DNA from: Bacillus pinisoli
Lineage (GTDB): Bacteria > Bacillota > Bacilli > Bacillales > SA4
NCBI RefSeq assembly: GCF_023036475.1
Contig: NZ_JAJQKI010000008.1
Location: 1-64,000 of the forward strand
Length of the DNA stretch: 64,000 nt
Direction: 5' to 3'
Part shown: positions 25,961-36,269 of the stretch, piece by piece
How the letters are laid out: each line of letters starts with the position of its first letter
How positions within the stretch are numbered: position 1 is the stretch's first letter
The notes under the pieces: model-generated
Databases searched by the model: none
Told to the model about the DNA's origin: nothing
Seen by the model: the letters and a program-made list of their open reading frames with translations, nothing else
Translations under genes and position numbers: made by a program

Positions 25961-27493
25961 ATGCAGAATAATACAAACGATCATGTATTCGGATATGTAT
26001 TGGAAGTATTAACAACTGGGTTATATCCCAATAATTTAGATATAATTAGAGAATATGTACAGAACGGTTATGATGCTATTCAATCTTTACGTGAATTAGG
26101 AGTACGAGGGTCGGAAGAAATTCACATAAATATTGAAGGGAATTCTATAACTATCCACGACACAGGAATTGGAATGGATAGAGACACTGTTGAAAAATAT
26201 AGATATTTCGGATACTCTGAAAAAATTACAACTAAAAGCACTGGTTTTAGGGGTATTGGGAAATTAGCGGGCTTAAGTGTAGCCAGAGACCTCGAGGTTG
26301 TCACATCAAAATATAATATTCCATATCAATATAGGGTTAAATTTCTTGCTTCTAAGATGTTAAACAAAGTAATTGAAGGAAAAAAGGTAGGGATTAACTA
26401 TCCTTTAAATGAATTAATAAATGATCATACAATTATAGAAGAGTTCCCTGAGGACCCTAATACTCATTACACAAAAGTCATTTTACATGATATTAAAGAG
26501 GATGCAAACGACCTATTAAGTACCGAAACATTAATGTCCCATATTGGTCAAGTAATGCCTGTGGACTTTGACGATAATAAATTTAAATTGGGTAAGATAA
26601 TTCAAGATAAATTGCTATCAAATGTTAACTCTTATAGGACTGTTGAAATTTTTTTAAACGGTCAAAAGGTCTTAAAGCCGTATTCGGATTCAGACGGCCT
26701 TTCAGGCCTCACTTTTCATGAAATCCTTTCCGATAATGGTGATGATATAGTAGCTTATGCTTGGGTAATGAAAAATGGTAGTAATTCAAAAGCAATTACA
26801 AATGATCAAGTAAAGAATATACGAGCGATCTATAAGGGCTTCATGATTGGTTCAAGTGATATTTTAACAAGTGTTTTGTTTAGCTCAGGACGGCAGTTTT
26901 TATCTGGATGGTTTGCAGGTGAGGTTTATATTATGGACGAAGAATTAATTCCAACTTCTGCAAGAGATAATTTTGAAAGTAATGCTGCTAGACAAATTCT
27001 GTTTAAAAACCTTAGAGAACAACTAGGGAGGGTTCTAGATAGAACTGCGAATCAAACTTCTAAAGTCAACTCCATAACTAAAGAATTAGAAAAGACTAAA
27101 AAAGTGATTCAAAATATCCAGTCTGTGACACCTGAGGAGTTACCTAAAGACGTAATAATACAAAAAAAGAAAGAAATACAAGAAACTACGAAAAAGCTAG
27201 AGAGAAAATTAGAGCAAAATAAATCTGCTCTTTCGAACGAGCTAAGAAAAAATGTTTTTAAGATTATTGAAGATTTAAATCAAGAAAAGACAAAAATTGA
27301 AGAAATGCAAAACAACAAAAAAGTAAATACTGAGGTCGACTTCAGGCCAAAAGAAAAACAAGTATATGAAATTATGGTTAGTTCAATAAAAACATACTTC
27401 AAAAAAGAAGGACTAACAAATGAAGATGAATTAATTTCACATGCATATAAAAAGTTAATAAAAGTGTTTGGTACAAAATCTACTAGTAATTAA
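25961..27493 (+). CDS. GHKL (Hsp90-like) ATPase 2
   Basis: 510-aa protein with an N-terminal GHKL ATPase domain: N box REYVQNGYDAI (E31, N35, D38), G1 HDTGIGM (66-72), G2 GFRGIGKLAGL (95-105). A middle domain follows (VEIFLNGQKV, AYAWVMKNGS, and ELIPTSARDNFESN near 325-340, which resembles the Hsp90/HtpG middle domain end). The C-terminus is a long charged coiled coil (about 365-460). It is shorter than HtpG (about 620 aa) and has no HtpG dimerisation domain. It heads the operon with the UvrD-type, DrmA-like and DrmB-like genes. Not a close paralogue of GHKL ATPase 1 by eye; role in the system is inferred only. Confidence 0.85.
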   Translation: MQNNTNDHVFGYVLEVLTTGLYPNNLDIIREYVQNGYDAIQSLRELGVRGSEEIHINIEGNSITIHDTGIGMDRDTVEKYRYFGYSEKITTKSTGFRGIGKLAGLSVARDLEVVTSKYNIPYQYRVKFLASKMLNKVIEGKKVGINYPLNELINDHTIIEEFPEDPNTHYTKVILHDIKEDANDLLSTETLMSHIGQVMPVDFDDNKFKLGKIIQDKLLSNVNSYRTVEIFLNGQKVLKPYSDSDGLSGLTFHEILSDNGDDIVAYAWVMKNGSNSKAITNDQVKNIRAIYKGFMIGSSDILTSVLFSSGRQFLSGWFAGEVYIMDEELIPTSARDNFESNAARQILFKNLREQLGRVLDRTANQTSKVNSITKELEKTKKVIQNIQSVTPEELPKDVIIQKKKEIQETTKKLERKLEQNKSALSNELRKNVFKIIEDLNQEKTKIEEMQNNKKVNTEVDFRPKEKQVYEIMVSSIKTYFKKEGLTNEDELISHAYKKLIKVFGTKSTSN

Positions 27494-27506
27494 TGAGGTG
27501 TTAAAA

Positions 27507-29444
27507 TTGATTTTAGTGCCAGAAGATTATGATGGACTAAATCTTTCTCCTAATAAGAAGTTACTGATCTCTATGCTTAGAAAGAATCTTTCTGATGACT
27601 TTGTTTTATTCTTAGAGATTAATCCAACAGGTATACTTAATATATCATTCGTATTGCTTCATAGAACTCTTGGGGTACTTTGTCTAACAGTTGATGAAGC
27701 TAGTCCTCCAGATATCGATGAGTATTTAACAATAGTTAAGCCTATGATTTGGGAGAAGCAAGAAAAGATCTTATTTAATAAGTTAAAACGGGAAAAGGGT
27801 CTAGTTTCCGAAAATAATTCATTAAAGTTTGGTTTTAATTGGATATATATATTTTCAAGCATAAATACTCAAGAGTCTAATAGATACCAGGAGTTTTGTA
27901 AGAAGCATTGTATATTTAAAGATGCATTCTTTGCTAAGTTTAACAATGAAAATGAGCTTATCCAATTATTTAAGAAGGATGATGTACAAAATGAGGCACT
28001 AAATGATGATGAGTTTAATAATTTAGGTTTCGTTTTGGCACCTCATTATTATATCCCGGTAAAAGTTAAAAATATAGAAATAGAGAACAAAGTCAAAGAG
28101 ATAATTGCCGATGAATTACGACTAGAAACTCAGCAAAGAGAAGTAAAAGCATTATCTTTAGATGCTGAGCAGATAAACATTATTAATCAATTAACAACAG
28201 GAGACCAACTTTTGCTGGCTTGTGCAGGGAGTGGAAAAAGTGCTCTGTTAATTGCTAAAGCTTTTAAAATGGCAAGTGTTTATCCGGATAAGAAAATATT
28301 AATTACATGTTTTAATACCAACTTGGCTAATTACTATCAATGGAGAATTGATGTTGCTGGGTTCTCTTATAGAAATGTCCAATGTCGAACTTTTCATTCT
28401 TTACTCCAACATCTATTAGCAGATAACAATATTAAGAATCCATATAACACATCTTCCGATTCATACTTTAGTGACGTTTTTAGATTAGTAGCCGATGAAT
28501 TTAACAAAGGGAAAATACTACCACAATATGATGCAATATTTATTGACGAGGTCCAGATTTTTAAAAAAGATTGGTTTAAGTTTTGTTATAATATGTTAAT
28601 TTCTAAGGAGGAGAATGAACACCTATTTGTAATTGCTGGAGATAAATCACAAAATGTGAATGAAAATATACAAAAAGGTGCTGCTCCATGGCAAGTAGAA
28701 GATGAAGGATTTCCAAACTTCGAGAAAAATACCATTAGAATAGAAACAAATTATAGAAACAGTAAACAAATAAATAGTTATATAAATAATTTTGTTACTA
28801 TAGCCAAAGAGAATCTTGAAAAAGTCGGATATGATTATAGTCAAAAGGAAGACCTATTTCTTCGTGGACGAGCAAAAAGGGATGGTAATGGTCCGGTTGT
28901 CATTCCTTCTTCCCGATATGATGAAGTAAAAGAAGTGTTTAGGTCAATTGAGACCTTAAACAATGAACACAAAATCCCTTTATCAGAAATAGCAATTCTT
29001 ATTCCGCAGAGAACTTATAAAAGTATGAAGTATTTTATTTTAGAATGGTTGAAGGATGAGTTTAATCATAGATATATGGATTATACTCCACTATTAAATG
29101 ATGAAGATGACTACACTAGATATGGTGAGAGAAAAGGGGTTTCTATCTGTACAATTGAATCTGCACTGGGTTTAGATTTCGAGGCAGTGATTATATGTGG
29201 CCTGTTTCCTCTTGGCTTTTACCATAAGGCTTATAAAGAAGAACAATTGTTAGACCGTTCTATTTCTATTGAAGACCTAGAACAAAGAAAAGAAAATTTT
29301 TTTAAAAATATTAACCAACTCTATACTGGTATGACTCGAGCTAGAAATCACCTTTATATTGTACTAAGTAATACCCAAAGTAATATTTACAGTAATATAT
29401 TAATAACCTCACAAGATGAGGAGGGGAACAATGATTATTCTTAA
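27507..29444 (+). CDS. UvrD/Rep-type SF1 helicase
   Basis: 645-aa superfamily 1 helicase. The first about 220 residues are a distinct N-terminal domain with some NERD-like strands (IYIFSSINTQESNRY). Walker A is LLLACAGSGKSALLIAKA (about 236-250), Walker B is AIFIDEVQIFKKDW (about 342-355), and the C-terminal motif is LYTGMTRARNHLYIVLSN (about 605-622). TTG at 27507 is the likely start: GAGGTG lies 6 bases before it, and the longer frame runs into the previous gene. The stop overlaps the next start by 14 bases. SF1 helicases of this kind occur in defence systems such as Gabija; here it belongs to a DrmA/DrmB operon. Confidence 0.85.
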   Translation: MILVPEDYDGLNLSPNKKLLISMLRKNLSDDFVLFLEINPTGILNISFVLLHRTLGVLCLTVDEASPPDIDEYLTIVKPMIWEKQEKILFNKLKREKGLVSENNSLKFGFNWIYIFSSINTQESNRYQEFCKKHCIFKDAFFAKFNNENELIQLFKKDDVQNEALNDDEFNNLGFVLAPHYYIPVKVKNIEIENKVKEIIADELRLETQQREVKALSLDAEQINIINQLTTGDQLLLACAGSGKSALLIAKAFKMASVYPDKKILITCFNTNLANYYQWRIDVAGFSYRNVQCRTFHSLLQHLLADNNIKNPYNTSSDSYFSDVFRLVADEFNKGKILPQYDAIFIDEVQIFKKDWFKFCYNMLISKEENEHLFVIAGDKSQNVNENIQKGAAPWQVEDEGFPNFEKNTIRIETNYRNSKQINSYINNFVTIAKENLEKVGYDYSQKEDLFLRGRAKRDGNGPVVIPSSRYDEVKEVFRSIETLNNEHKIPLSEIAILIPQRTYKSMKYFILEWLKDEFNHRYMDYTPLLNDEDDYTRYGERKGVSICTIESALGLDFEAVIICGLFPLGFYHKAYKEEQLLDRSISIEDLEQRKENFFKNINQLYTGMTRARNHLYIVLSNTQSNIYSNILITSQDEEGNNDYS

Positions 29445-30960
29445 AGATAGCGGGACCTTTAATAATACCCTTAACAGCTGGGTGTATAAAAGTGACCTAA
29501 CTCCAAATGACTCGATATTATTTGAGACAAGCTATGTCGTTATAGGTGATATTTTTGATTCTTCGGATATAACTGCAAACTATAATCTATTTGTTTTAGG
29601 AGACATGAAAGTAGACAAAATCCACGTAAAGAAGGACCTCTTTGTCTTAGGAAAAATTACTGCTAACGAAATTAAAGTAACTGGGGACTTAAGCTGTGAA
29701 AAAGACATTGAATGTAAATCAATCCAAGTAGGAAGGTCACTATCTACAAGGAGTTTACAAACTGAACTCGGGGATATTGGAATAAATCTTCATGTTGAAA
29801 GTGCATTTATAGATGATAAGTTAAATGTAGGAAAACAAATTATTTGCTTAGAGGGTATAGCTGGTACAGGAGTTTGTAAAGCAAATGAAATACTTATAAG
29901 AGACTATAAAAATATTGCAACTGAGTGTAATCAACTATTAGTCCTTAATAATGAATTCAAAAAAGAAGAGCCTTCAAAGAAAGAAGGGTCTAACTTAGAA
30001 TTGACAAGTTTAATGAGTGAGGACCTATTTGAAAATGATCAATTATTAGAAGAATACTCAAAGTTACAGTTCAACATAAATAATTCACTAATAAATAATT
30101 TTGAAAATTATACAAAAAAAATAGAGGAACAATATGATTATGATGAAATTAGTAAAAAGTTTATTGTTCTTCAAAAGAAGTTACCAGCATTGAGTAATTA
30201 TGTTGAAAGTTATAATAAAATAATTAGATTTTCTGAGAAAAGTAGCATCTCTAATGTTGAGGAATTTATTAGTCTACTGAACCTAAAGCACGCAACCCCG
30301 AAATTTTTATATAGTATATCAATTGTTGAAGATGTGTTAATAGGTTTTTATAATCTACAAAAGAATTCATTAAAAGAACTTGAGGTTATTAATACAAACA
30401 TAGACAATGTTATACATAATCTGTATTTTTTAAACCAAAGGAAGTATTTACTGTCTTCTCATGAATTCCAAATTTTATTTAACAAGTTAACTTCTCATAT
30501 AAAATTAGGTGGTCAAAATGAAACAGAAGCAATTAAAGAAAACCATGACCACGAATTATCTGAGCTGTTTAATAACATACCTGAAATAAAGCATGGGGAA
30601 GTTCAAATAAAGAAAATAGTAAGAGCTAAAGGAATTCGATCTAAGGTGGCAGTATATTCACATGATGTCTCTATTGACCCTGTTGGTGCATGTATTGGTT
30701 ATAAGGGAGAAAGGATAGAGAAAATTATGAATCGACTAGACAATGAGAAGGTTGATATTATACTTTGGTCCGAAAATCACAATGAGTTTGTTAAAAATGC
30801 ACTAAGTCCTGCCAAAGTATCGAAGGTTGAAATTATAGGGGATAGTGCACAAGTTGAGGTTTCAAGTGACCAATATACTTTTGCAATTGGAAGAAGAGGA
30901 ATTAATGTTAAATTAGCATCTGAAATAACAAATCTTACTATTGAAGTAAAGATGAAGTGA
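29431..30960 (+). CDS. Bactofilin-like repeat protein fused to NusA-type KH domains
   Basis: 509-aa fusion. Residues about 30-165 are short beta repeats (YVVIGDIFDSSDITANYNL, FVLGDMKVDKIHVKKDL, FVLGKITANEIKVTGDL), like bactofilin or FapA beta-solenoids, which polymerise or scaffold. Residues about 185-380 are helical. The C-terminus (about 390-509) closely follows the KH1-KH2 part of transcription factor NusA: DPVGACIGYKGERIEKIMNRL, NALSPAKVSKVEI and FAIGRRGINVKLASEI. The GxxG loops of both KH domains are intact (GYKG, GRRG), so RNA binding is plausible. No NusA N-terminal or S1 domain is present. GAGGAGGGG lies before the ATG; it overlaps the helicase stop by 14 bases. Confidence 0.82.
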   Translation: MIILKDSGTFNNTLNSWVYKSDLTPNDSILFETSYVVIGDIFDSSDITANYNLFVLGDMKVDKIHVKKDLFVLGKITANEIKVTGDLSCEKDIECKSIQVGRSLSTRSLQTELGDIGINLHVESAFIDDKLNVGKQIICLEGIAGTGVCKANEILIRDYKNIATECNQLLVLNNEFKKEEPSKKEGSNLELTSLMSEDLFENDQLLEEYSKLQFNINNSLINNFENYTKKIEEQYDYDEISKKFIVLQKKLPALSNYVESYNKIIRFSEKSSISNVEEFISLLNLKHATPKFLYSISIVEDVLIGFYNLQKNSLKELEVINTNIDNVIHNLYFLNQRKYLLSSHEFQILFNKLTSHIKLGGQNETEAIKENHDHELSELFNNIPEIKHGEVQIKKIVRAKGIRSKVAVYSHDVSIDPVGACIGYKGERIEKIMNRLDNEKVDIILWSENHNEFVKNALSPAKVSKVEIIGDSAQVEVSSDQYTFAIGRRGINVKLASEITNLTIEVKMK

Positions 30961-30979
30961 GTGAGGAGGAAAGTTATTA

Positions 30980-33900
30980 ATGAGTGTTAATCAAAATAAA
31001 ACGTTATTTATGAATAGAGTTTTAGAGGATTTTTGTGATGAGATTAAAGGAACTAATAAATATAAGATTATTGATAATCATCCAGAAGAAGAAATACTAG
31101 TCGGTAAACTCTCTCCAATTCACAATCAGCAGAATGATGAAAATACTTCAACAACAAACATAAGCAGGATTGGGATGGATTTCTTTATAACTGAGGAAAC
31201 ATTTATTAATAGCACTTTTAATATCAAACCAAAGGGTGAATTTTATTACAGAGTATTTCCTACTCTTGAAGAACAAAGAGAATATATGCTCAAACAGGCT
31301 AGGAACCATTTCAATAAAGAGTTCAGCACTTATAATGAACTTGTAGATTTTATACAAATAGATGGCAAAGAATATTCACAAGAGGTTGTTTCTGTTTTCA
31401 AGAAGCTTTCAATCCCCGATGACTTAATTATATCAATAACCCCAAGAGAGATCTATAAAGAAGAAAAAAAAATTGGGATATATAGTTCGGAAGAAGACCC
31501 TGGGTCAAAAGTTAATTTATACTTAGATAGGATAAAAGAACAGATTCAGGATAGCAAAGAGACCTACGGAATGGTAAGAGATAATATTGAGTTGAAGCAC
31601 TTAAGGAATAAAGAAAGTTGGTCCGAACTATTAAGGAATTATTCTAGAGATAAAAAAGCTCCTAAAATGAATATAGGTATAGAATGCGAAATTAGAAAAA
31701 ATGGAAATGAATACAAAGTCTCAATTTCAATAAAAAATCTAACAGATACCGATACTCATAAGAAAGACAAAGTAAGAAGTAATACTCTTTTTAATTCAGG
31801 CCTGGAGGTAGAAGTTTTAAACGGTGACATTAAGCCTATAATACTTCCTTATTTTGAAGATGATTATAAATATGATAAGCGTCAGAATGCTATCGGCCAT
31901 AATTGTACCGTATTAGAAGAAGGGGATAAATTAATAACTACGCACCTCCCTATATACGAACAAAAAAGACTAAAAACACGAGACGATATAAAGGCTTATT
32001 TTGAAGACTTAATAGAAAATCCAGTTCAAGCTCTTGAGAAGATTTCCTTTGAAATGGATAAAGAGTATAAAAACTGGAAAGATGATTATGAAAATAACAT
32101 CTCTAATAATTTAATTACTGAAAAAGGTAAGGACCAATTTAAAAAAGAATTAGATAATTTTCAAATTGAAATAAATAGGTTTAAAAATGGAATTCGAGTT
32201 ATAAATGAATATGAATTAATAAGAGAAGCCTTTATATGCACAAATAAAGCATTTAGTACTTCTTCAAAAGGCTATGCAAGCTGGAGATTATTCCAAATCG
32301 TATTTATTGTGTCAAATATTCCTGATGTATGTACAAGTGAATATACAGAAGATGAAATGGGACCTTGCTATATTGATAAGGTTGATCTATTATACTTCCC
32401 AACTGGTGGAGGGAAAACGGAGGCATTCCTAGGGATTACAATCTTTAATTTGTTTTTCGACAGGCTTAGAGATAAAAATGCTGGGGTTACTGCTGTTATT
32501 AAATATCCATTAAGATTATTATCCGTCCAACAGGTTCAAAGACTTGCGGATATTCTAGCTGTAGCTGAAATTATTAGAAGAGACCATGAAGATATGCATG
32601 ATAGTGAGGAGTTCTCATTAGGATATTTTGTTGGTGATAACAATACTCCCAATAAAATTACAGACAAGATAGCAGAAAAGTTTTTAAATATGACTCAAAA
32701 AGACCTTAATGATGAGTATCAAGTTATAGATGTATGTCCTTATTGTAGAGAAAAATTAGTTAACGTGGAATTTATTAAAGAAGAACTTCGTTTAGTTCAT
32801 AGATGTAGTAATAACAGTTGTAACTCAAATGGAATACTGCCTTTCTATATGGTAGACCGAGAGATTTATCGATATCTCCCATCTGTAATTATTAGTACGA
32901 TTGATAAATTTGCTTCAGTCGGTGTACAAGCAGATTTTAGAAATATACTTGGTGAAGTCACTCAAAAATGTTCAGACCACGGTTATTCTAGTAGATTATC
33001 TTGTACTGAAAGAGGATTTTGTAAGGATATAAGTAAGCTTGAGAGAATTAAACTTAAGGACCCAGCTCCAACTTTATTTATTCAAGATGAATTACACTTG
33101 ATTAGGGAATCATTAGGGGTCTACGATTCACATTATGAAACCTTTATACAATACTTTGTAAGAAATCTGTCTTCTTCAAGGAAGAAAATTAAAATAATTG
33201 GTGCAACTGCAACAATATCAGCTTATAGAGAGCAGTGTAACCATTTATACTTAAAGGACCCAATCCGCTTTCCCTGTGAATCACCATACCTTGATAGAAA
33301 CTTCTATGCATATGTAGATAATAATGAAACACATAGAAAGATAGTGGGATATGCACCTTTTGGTAAGGCAATAATTAATAGTGTTGTTTACTCACTAAAA
33401 TATTTGAAAATAGTTTTATGGAAATACTATATAGAGCCTGAATTAATTCTAGATATTCCTGATATGAAATTAAATAATAAAGAAGAGGCTCTTAAATTAC
33501 TAGAAGACTATTGGATTTTCCTACAGTATAACAATGTTAAACTAGATGGAAATAAAGTTTTAAGTGCATTAGATGACCCAATCAACACAGAATTAAAAAA
33601 TGAAAACATACAAACTTTTGATCCCCGTAAAATGACGGGTGACGATAGTTTCCAAGACGTAAGGAAAGTATTAGCTGAAGTTGAAACGACTAAAGATGTC
33701 TATAAAGGATTAAACCTAATTGCAGCTACAAGTATGATCTCACATGGTGTAGACGCAGATAAATTTAATTTAATGTTCTTCTTTGGTATGCCTAATAATA
33801 CAGCAGAATATATACAGGCATATAGCCGTGTAGGACGTAAATATCCCGGTTTAGTATTTATGATAATGAGGCCAACACGCGATAAAGACCAGAGTTATTT

Positions 33901-34360
33901 AAAGAATTTTATTAAATTCCATGAATTTAAGGATATTCTAGTAGAGCCAGTACCAATAAACCGTTGGGCAACCAAAGCAATTGAAAGAACTTTTCCGGGG
34001 ATACTCTCTGGATTACTTCTAAATTATTATGATTTCCATTTGCAAAAGCAATTAGGAAATAATATTTATATGATGAGCAAACTTAAGGAAGTTATATTAT
34101 CTGAGAAAATCAACAAAGCAGAATTAATAAATCATATTAAGCTTGCATATCAGAGTAATAGTGGGTCCATAGGAAAAATTTATGATGAATGGATTGAAAG
34201 TGCAGTGGAGAAGTTTTTTAACAATATCGAGGTTGAAGACTTTAGCCCAAGAAGTAAAAGGGACGTATATATTACCCAGGGTATGGAGAAATTAGACTTT
34301 CTAATTCCAATGAACAGTTTACGTGATACTGATACCCCTATTATTGTAGAAATGAAGTAG
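30980..34360 (+). CDS. DrmA-like SF2 helicase (DISARM-type)
   Basis: 1126-aa DEAD-like SF2 helicase related to DISARM DrmA and YprA-type helicases. Walker A is YFPTGGGKTEAFLG (about 472-485), motif II is the variant DELH in LFIQDELHLIRE (about 698-709), and motif III is GATATI. Motif VI is in PNNTAEYIQAYSRVGRKYPG (about 935-954), preceded by SMISHGVDADKFNLMFF. Two Cys clusters lie between motifs (CPYCREKL ... CSNNSCNSNG about 586-615; CTERGFC about 675), probably structural zinc. The about 470-residue N-terminus has no named domain. It directly precedes the DrmB-like gene, as in DISARM. No DrmC (PLD), DrmD, DrmE or methyltransferase is seen nearby. Confidence 0.82.
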   Translation: MSVNQNKTLFMNRVLEDFCDEIKGTNKYKIIDNHPEEEILVGKLSPIHNQQNDENTSTTNISRIGMDFFITEETFINSTFNIKPKGEFYYRVFPTLEEQREYMLKQARNHFNKEFSTYNELVDFIQIDGKEYSQEVVSVFKKLSIPDDLIISITPREIYKEEKKIGIYSSEEDPGSKVNLYLDRIKEQIQDSKETYGMVRDNIELKHLRNKESWSELLRNYSRDKKAPKMNIGIECEIRKNGNEYKVSISIKNLTDTDTHKKDKVRSNTLFNSGLEVEVLNGDIKPIILPYFEDDYKYDKRQNAIGHNCTVLEEGDKLITTHLPIYEQKRLKTRDDIKAYFEDLIENPVQALEKISFEMDKEYKNWKDDYENNISNNLITEKGKDQFKKELDNFQIEINRFKNGIRVINEYELIREAFICTNKAFSTSSKGYASWRLFQIVFIVSNIPDVCTSEYTEDEMGPCYIDKVDLLYFPTGGGKTEAFLGITIFNLFFDRLRDKNAGVTAVIKYPLRLLSVQQVQRLADILAVAEIIRRDHEDMHDSEEFSLGYFVGDNNTPNKITDKIAEKFLNMTQKDLNDEYQVIDVCPYCREKLVNVEFIKEELRLVHRCSNNSCNSNGILPFYMVDREIYRYLPSVIISTIDKFASVGVQADFRNILGEVTQKCSDHGYSSRLSCTERGFCKDISKLERIKLKDPAPTLFIQDELHLIRESLGVYDSHYETFIQYFVRNLSSSRKKIKIIGATATISAYREQCNHLYLKDPIRFPCESPYLDRNFYAYVDNNETHRKIVGYAPFGKAIINSVVYSLKYLKIVLWKYYIEPELILDIPDMKLNNKEEALKLLEDYWIFLQYNNVKLDGNKVLSALDDPINTELKNENIQTFDPRKMTGDDSFQDVRKVLAEVETTKDVYKGLNLIAATSMISHGVDADKFNLMFFFGMPNNTAEYIQAYSRVGRKYPGLVFMIMRPTRDKDQSYLKNFIKFHEFKDILVEPVPINRWATKAIERTFPGILSGLLLNYYDFHLQKQLGNNIYMMSKLKEVILSEKINKAELINHIKLAYQSNSGSIGKIYDEWIESAVEKFFNNIEVEDFSPRSKRDVYITQGMEKLDFLIPMNSLRDTDTPIIVEMK

Positions 34361-34372
34361 GAGGTTATAAAA

Positions 34373-36268
34373 TTGAGTAGTAGTGATTTGCGAGATAACC
34401 AGATGCAACGAGGATTAAACCAGGCACTATATAAATATTTGCCACACTCATGGATTGACTTTTATAAAAAAGTAGACCGCACTCCTTACACAGCTTACGT
34501 AACTCAATGGAATAGTGAAGAAATCCCAAAGGAAGAATTAAACAAGAACAGATTGTTATTAAGAGTTTCGAGAACAGTGGAAGAGTTTAATAATCATGGC
34601 AAAATAAAAGATTATATCTTCCCAATTAATGAAGAAACATATTCTGTTCGGACATTGGTTCCAGGGGTTAATTCTGATGTTATAACAGAAGTGAACCCAC
34701 TGACTTTTTTCTGTGGGAACTGTTCAAAAGTTCATAGCTATAATACTAGTGAGAATTTCTTCAGATACAATCCGAATAGAACTTGTACAGCATGTAAGGT
34801 GGGAACACTTAAACAATTAAATTTAGTTTACGCTTGTGAATGTGGTTGGGGAGGTCCTGTCGAACCAATTGGATGTAGAGTCCATGGGAAAGACCACTTA
34901 TATTATAATGGTAACTTTTCTTTTAGGTGTAAATTTGAACCTCATAGAAAGATTGAGATTAGAAGGAAATGCCCTTCATGCGATAAGAAAAAAGACTTGT
35001 ATACAAAAAATGCATTAGACATGTCTAACTATCTTCCTAAAAGTTTAACAATGATTGACTTGGTTGATGTTGACCTTGATAAATTTTTAGAAACGAATAC
35101 AGATGGTAGTAGAATCGTAATAAGTAATTGGTTAGAAAAAATAAATAAGAAAGAATTAAATAAGATTGTAAAAAATAGTAGTAAAAATGATCCTGATGAT
35201 GAAAGTGACCGTCTTCAGGATCTTATAAAGACTTATATGGAAAAATTACAAGTTTCAGAAGAGCAGGCTACCATGATAGCACGAGTTACTCTTTCTAGTG
35301 AGTCTAATGAGACGGTAGTAAATGAAGCAGTTGATGATATTAACCAATCAATTCTAAACCTTAACCCAAATAATTTAAATGATTTGGCTGTACAGTTTCT
35401 AGAGTATGATACAGTATTAAACCCACCAAATTCTTATGTATCTACGTTAGAAAATGCAATTAAAGTTTCGAGAAAGCTTAATACAAATGCTAATCCTGAA
35501 CAATTTGAGCAGTTATCTAAAAAGTTTGGATTTAAACATGTACAGGCAAGTGGTGATATACCTTTTATAATGGCATCATACGGATATACGAGGAAAGAGA
35601 CAGATCCGGGTAAAGCAACATTAGTCGGGTTTCCAGCAGAAAGAAAGAAAAAGAATATTTACGCTGCAAAGATGAGTACTGAAGGAATTTTATTTGAACT
35701 TGATAGAGCTGCAATTATTAAATGGTTACATAAAAATAATATTATCTCTGAACAAAGTGTTCCTGATTTGACTAACGAAACTGAATTAAAAAAATGGTTT
35801 ATAAATCATATTAACCCTGGTGCTATAACAACATTCTCCCAGATAAATGAGAATACAGATAAGATAACATATTATGTTTATAATTTAATTCATTCAATAA
35901 GTCATTCACTGCTAAAGCAGTCAGCTAACTTATGTGGACTTGATAAGAACTCGTTATCAGAGTATATCTTCCCAAATGTTCCAGGTATATTAATTTATTG
36001 CCAAAACTCACAGGGCTTAAATATAGGAGCAATGTTTAATATATTTGAAGCTTATTTCGATAAATGGCTTGAATCTACTAAAAGTGCGGTTGAAAAGTGC
36101 ATTTTTGATCCGATATGTATTGACAGGGACCACGCATGCTCAGGGTGTTTATATTTAAATGAGGTTTCATGTGTTCATTTTAATAAGGACTTGGATAGAA
36201 GATTTCTGTTAGGTCACTATGATAGAACTACAGATGATAGATTTTACGGATACTGGGAGGACATTTAA
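34373..36268 (+). CDS. DrmB-like protein (DUF1998)
   Basis: 631-aa protein with the C-terminal DUF1998 layout: HSISHSLLKQSANLCGLD (about 505-522), GILIYCQNSQGLNIGAMFN, and the Cys-rich end CIFDPICI, HACSGCLYLNEVSCVHFN (about 575-612). The N-terminal part has zinc-finger-like pairs (FFCGNCSKV, CTACKVG, CECGWGG, CPSCDKKK, about 112-210). DrmA and DrmB together form the core of DISARM, where they act on phage DNA. The start is TTG: AGGAGG ends 8 bases before it, and the first residues are (M)SSSDLRDNQMQRG. It follows the DrmA-like gene by 12 bases. Confidence 0.82.
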   Translation: MSSSDLRDNQMQRGLNQALYKYLPHSWIDFYKKVDRTPYTAYVTQWNSEEIPKEELNKNRLLLRVSRTVEEFNNHGKIKDYIFPINEETYSVRTLVPGVNSDVITEVNPLTFFCGNCSKVHSYNTSENFFRYNPNRTCTACKVGTLKQLNLVYACECGWGGPVEPIGCRVHGKDHLYYNGNFSFRCKFEPHRKIEIRRKCPSCDKKKDLYTKNALDMSNYLPKSLTMIDLVDVDLDKFLETNTDGSRIVISNWLEKINKKELNKIVKNSSKNDPDDESDRLQDLIKTYMEKLQVSEEQATMIARVTLSSESNETVVNEAVDDINQSILNLNPNNLNDLAVQFLEYDTVLNPPNSYVSTLENAIKVSRKLNTNANPEQFEQLSKKFGFKHVQASGDIPFIMASYGYTRKETDPGKATLVGFPAERKKKNIYAAKMSTEGILFELDRAAIIKWLHKNNIISEQSVPDLTNETELKKWFINHINPGAITTFSQINENTDKITYYVYNLIHSISHSLLKQSANLCGLDKNSLSEYIFPNVPGILIYCQNSQGLNIGAMFNIFEAYFDKWLESTKSAVEKCIFDPICIDRDHACSGCLYLNEVSCVHFNKDLDRRFLLGHYDRTTDDRFYGYWEDI

Positions 36269-36269
36269 A

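Noticed and set aside
30980..36268. Complete class 1 or class 2 DISARM
   Set aside because: No methyltransferase, PLD nuclease (DrmC), DrmD or DrmE is visible in the operon or next to it.
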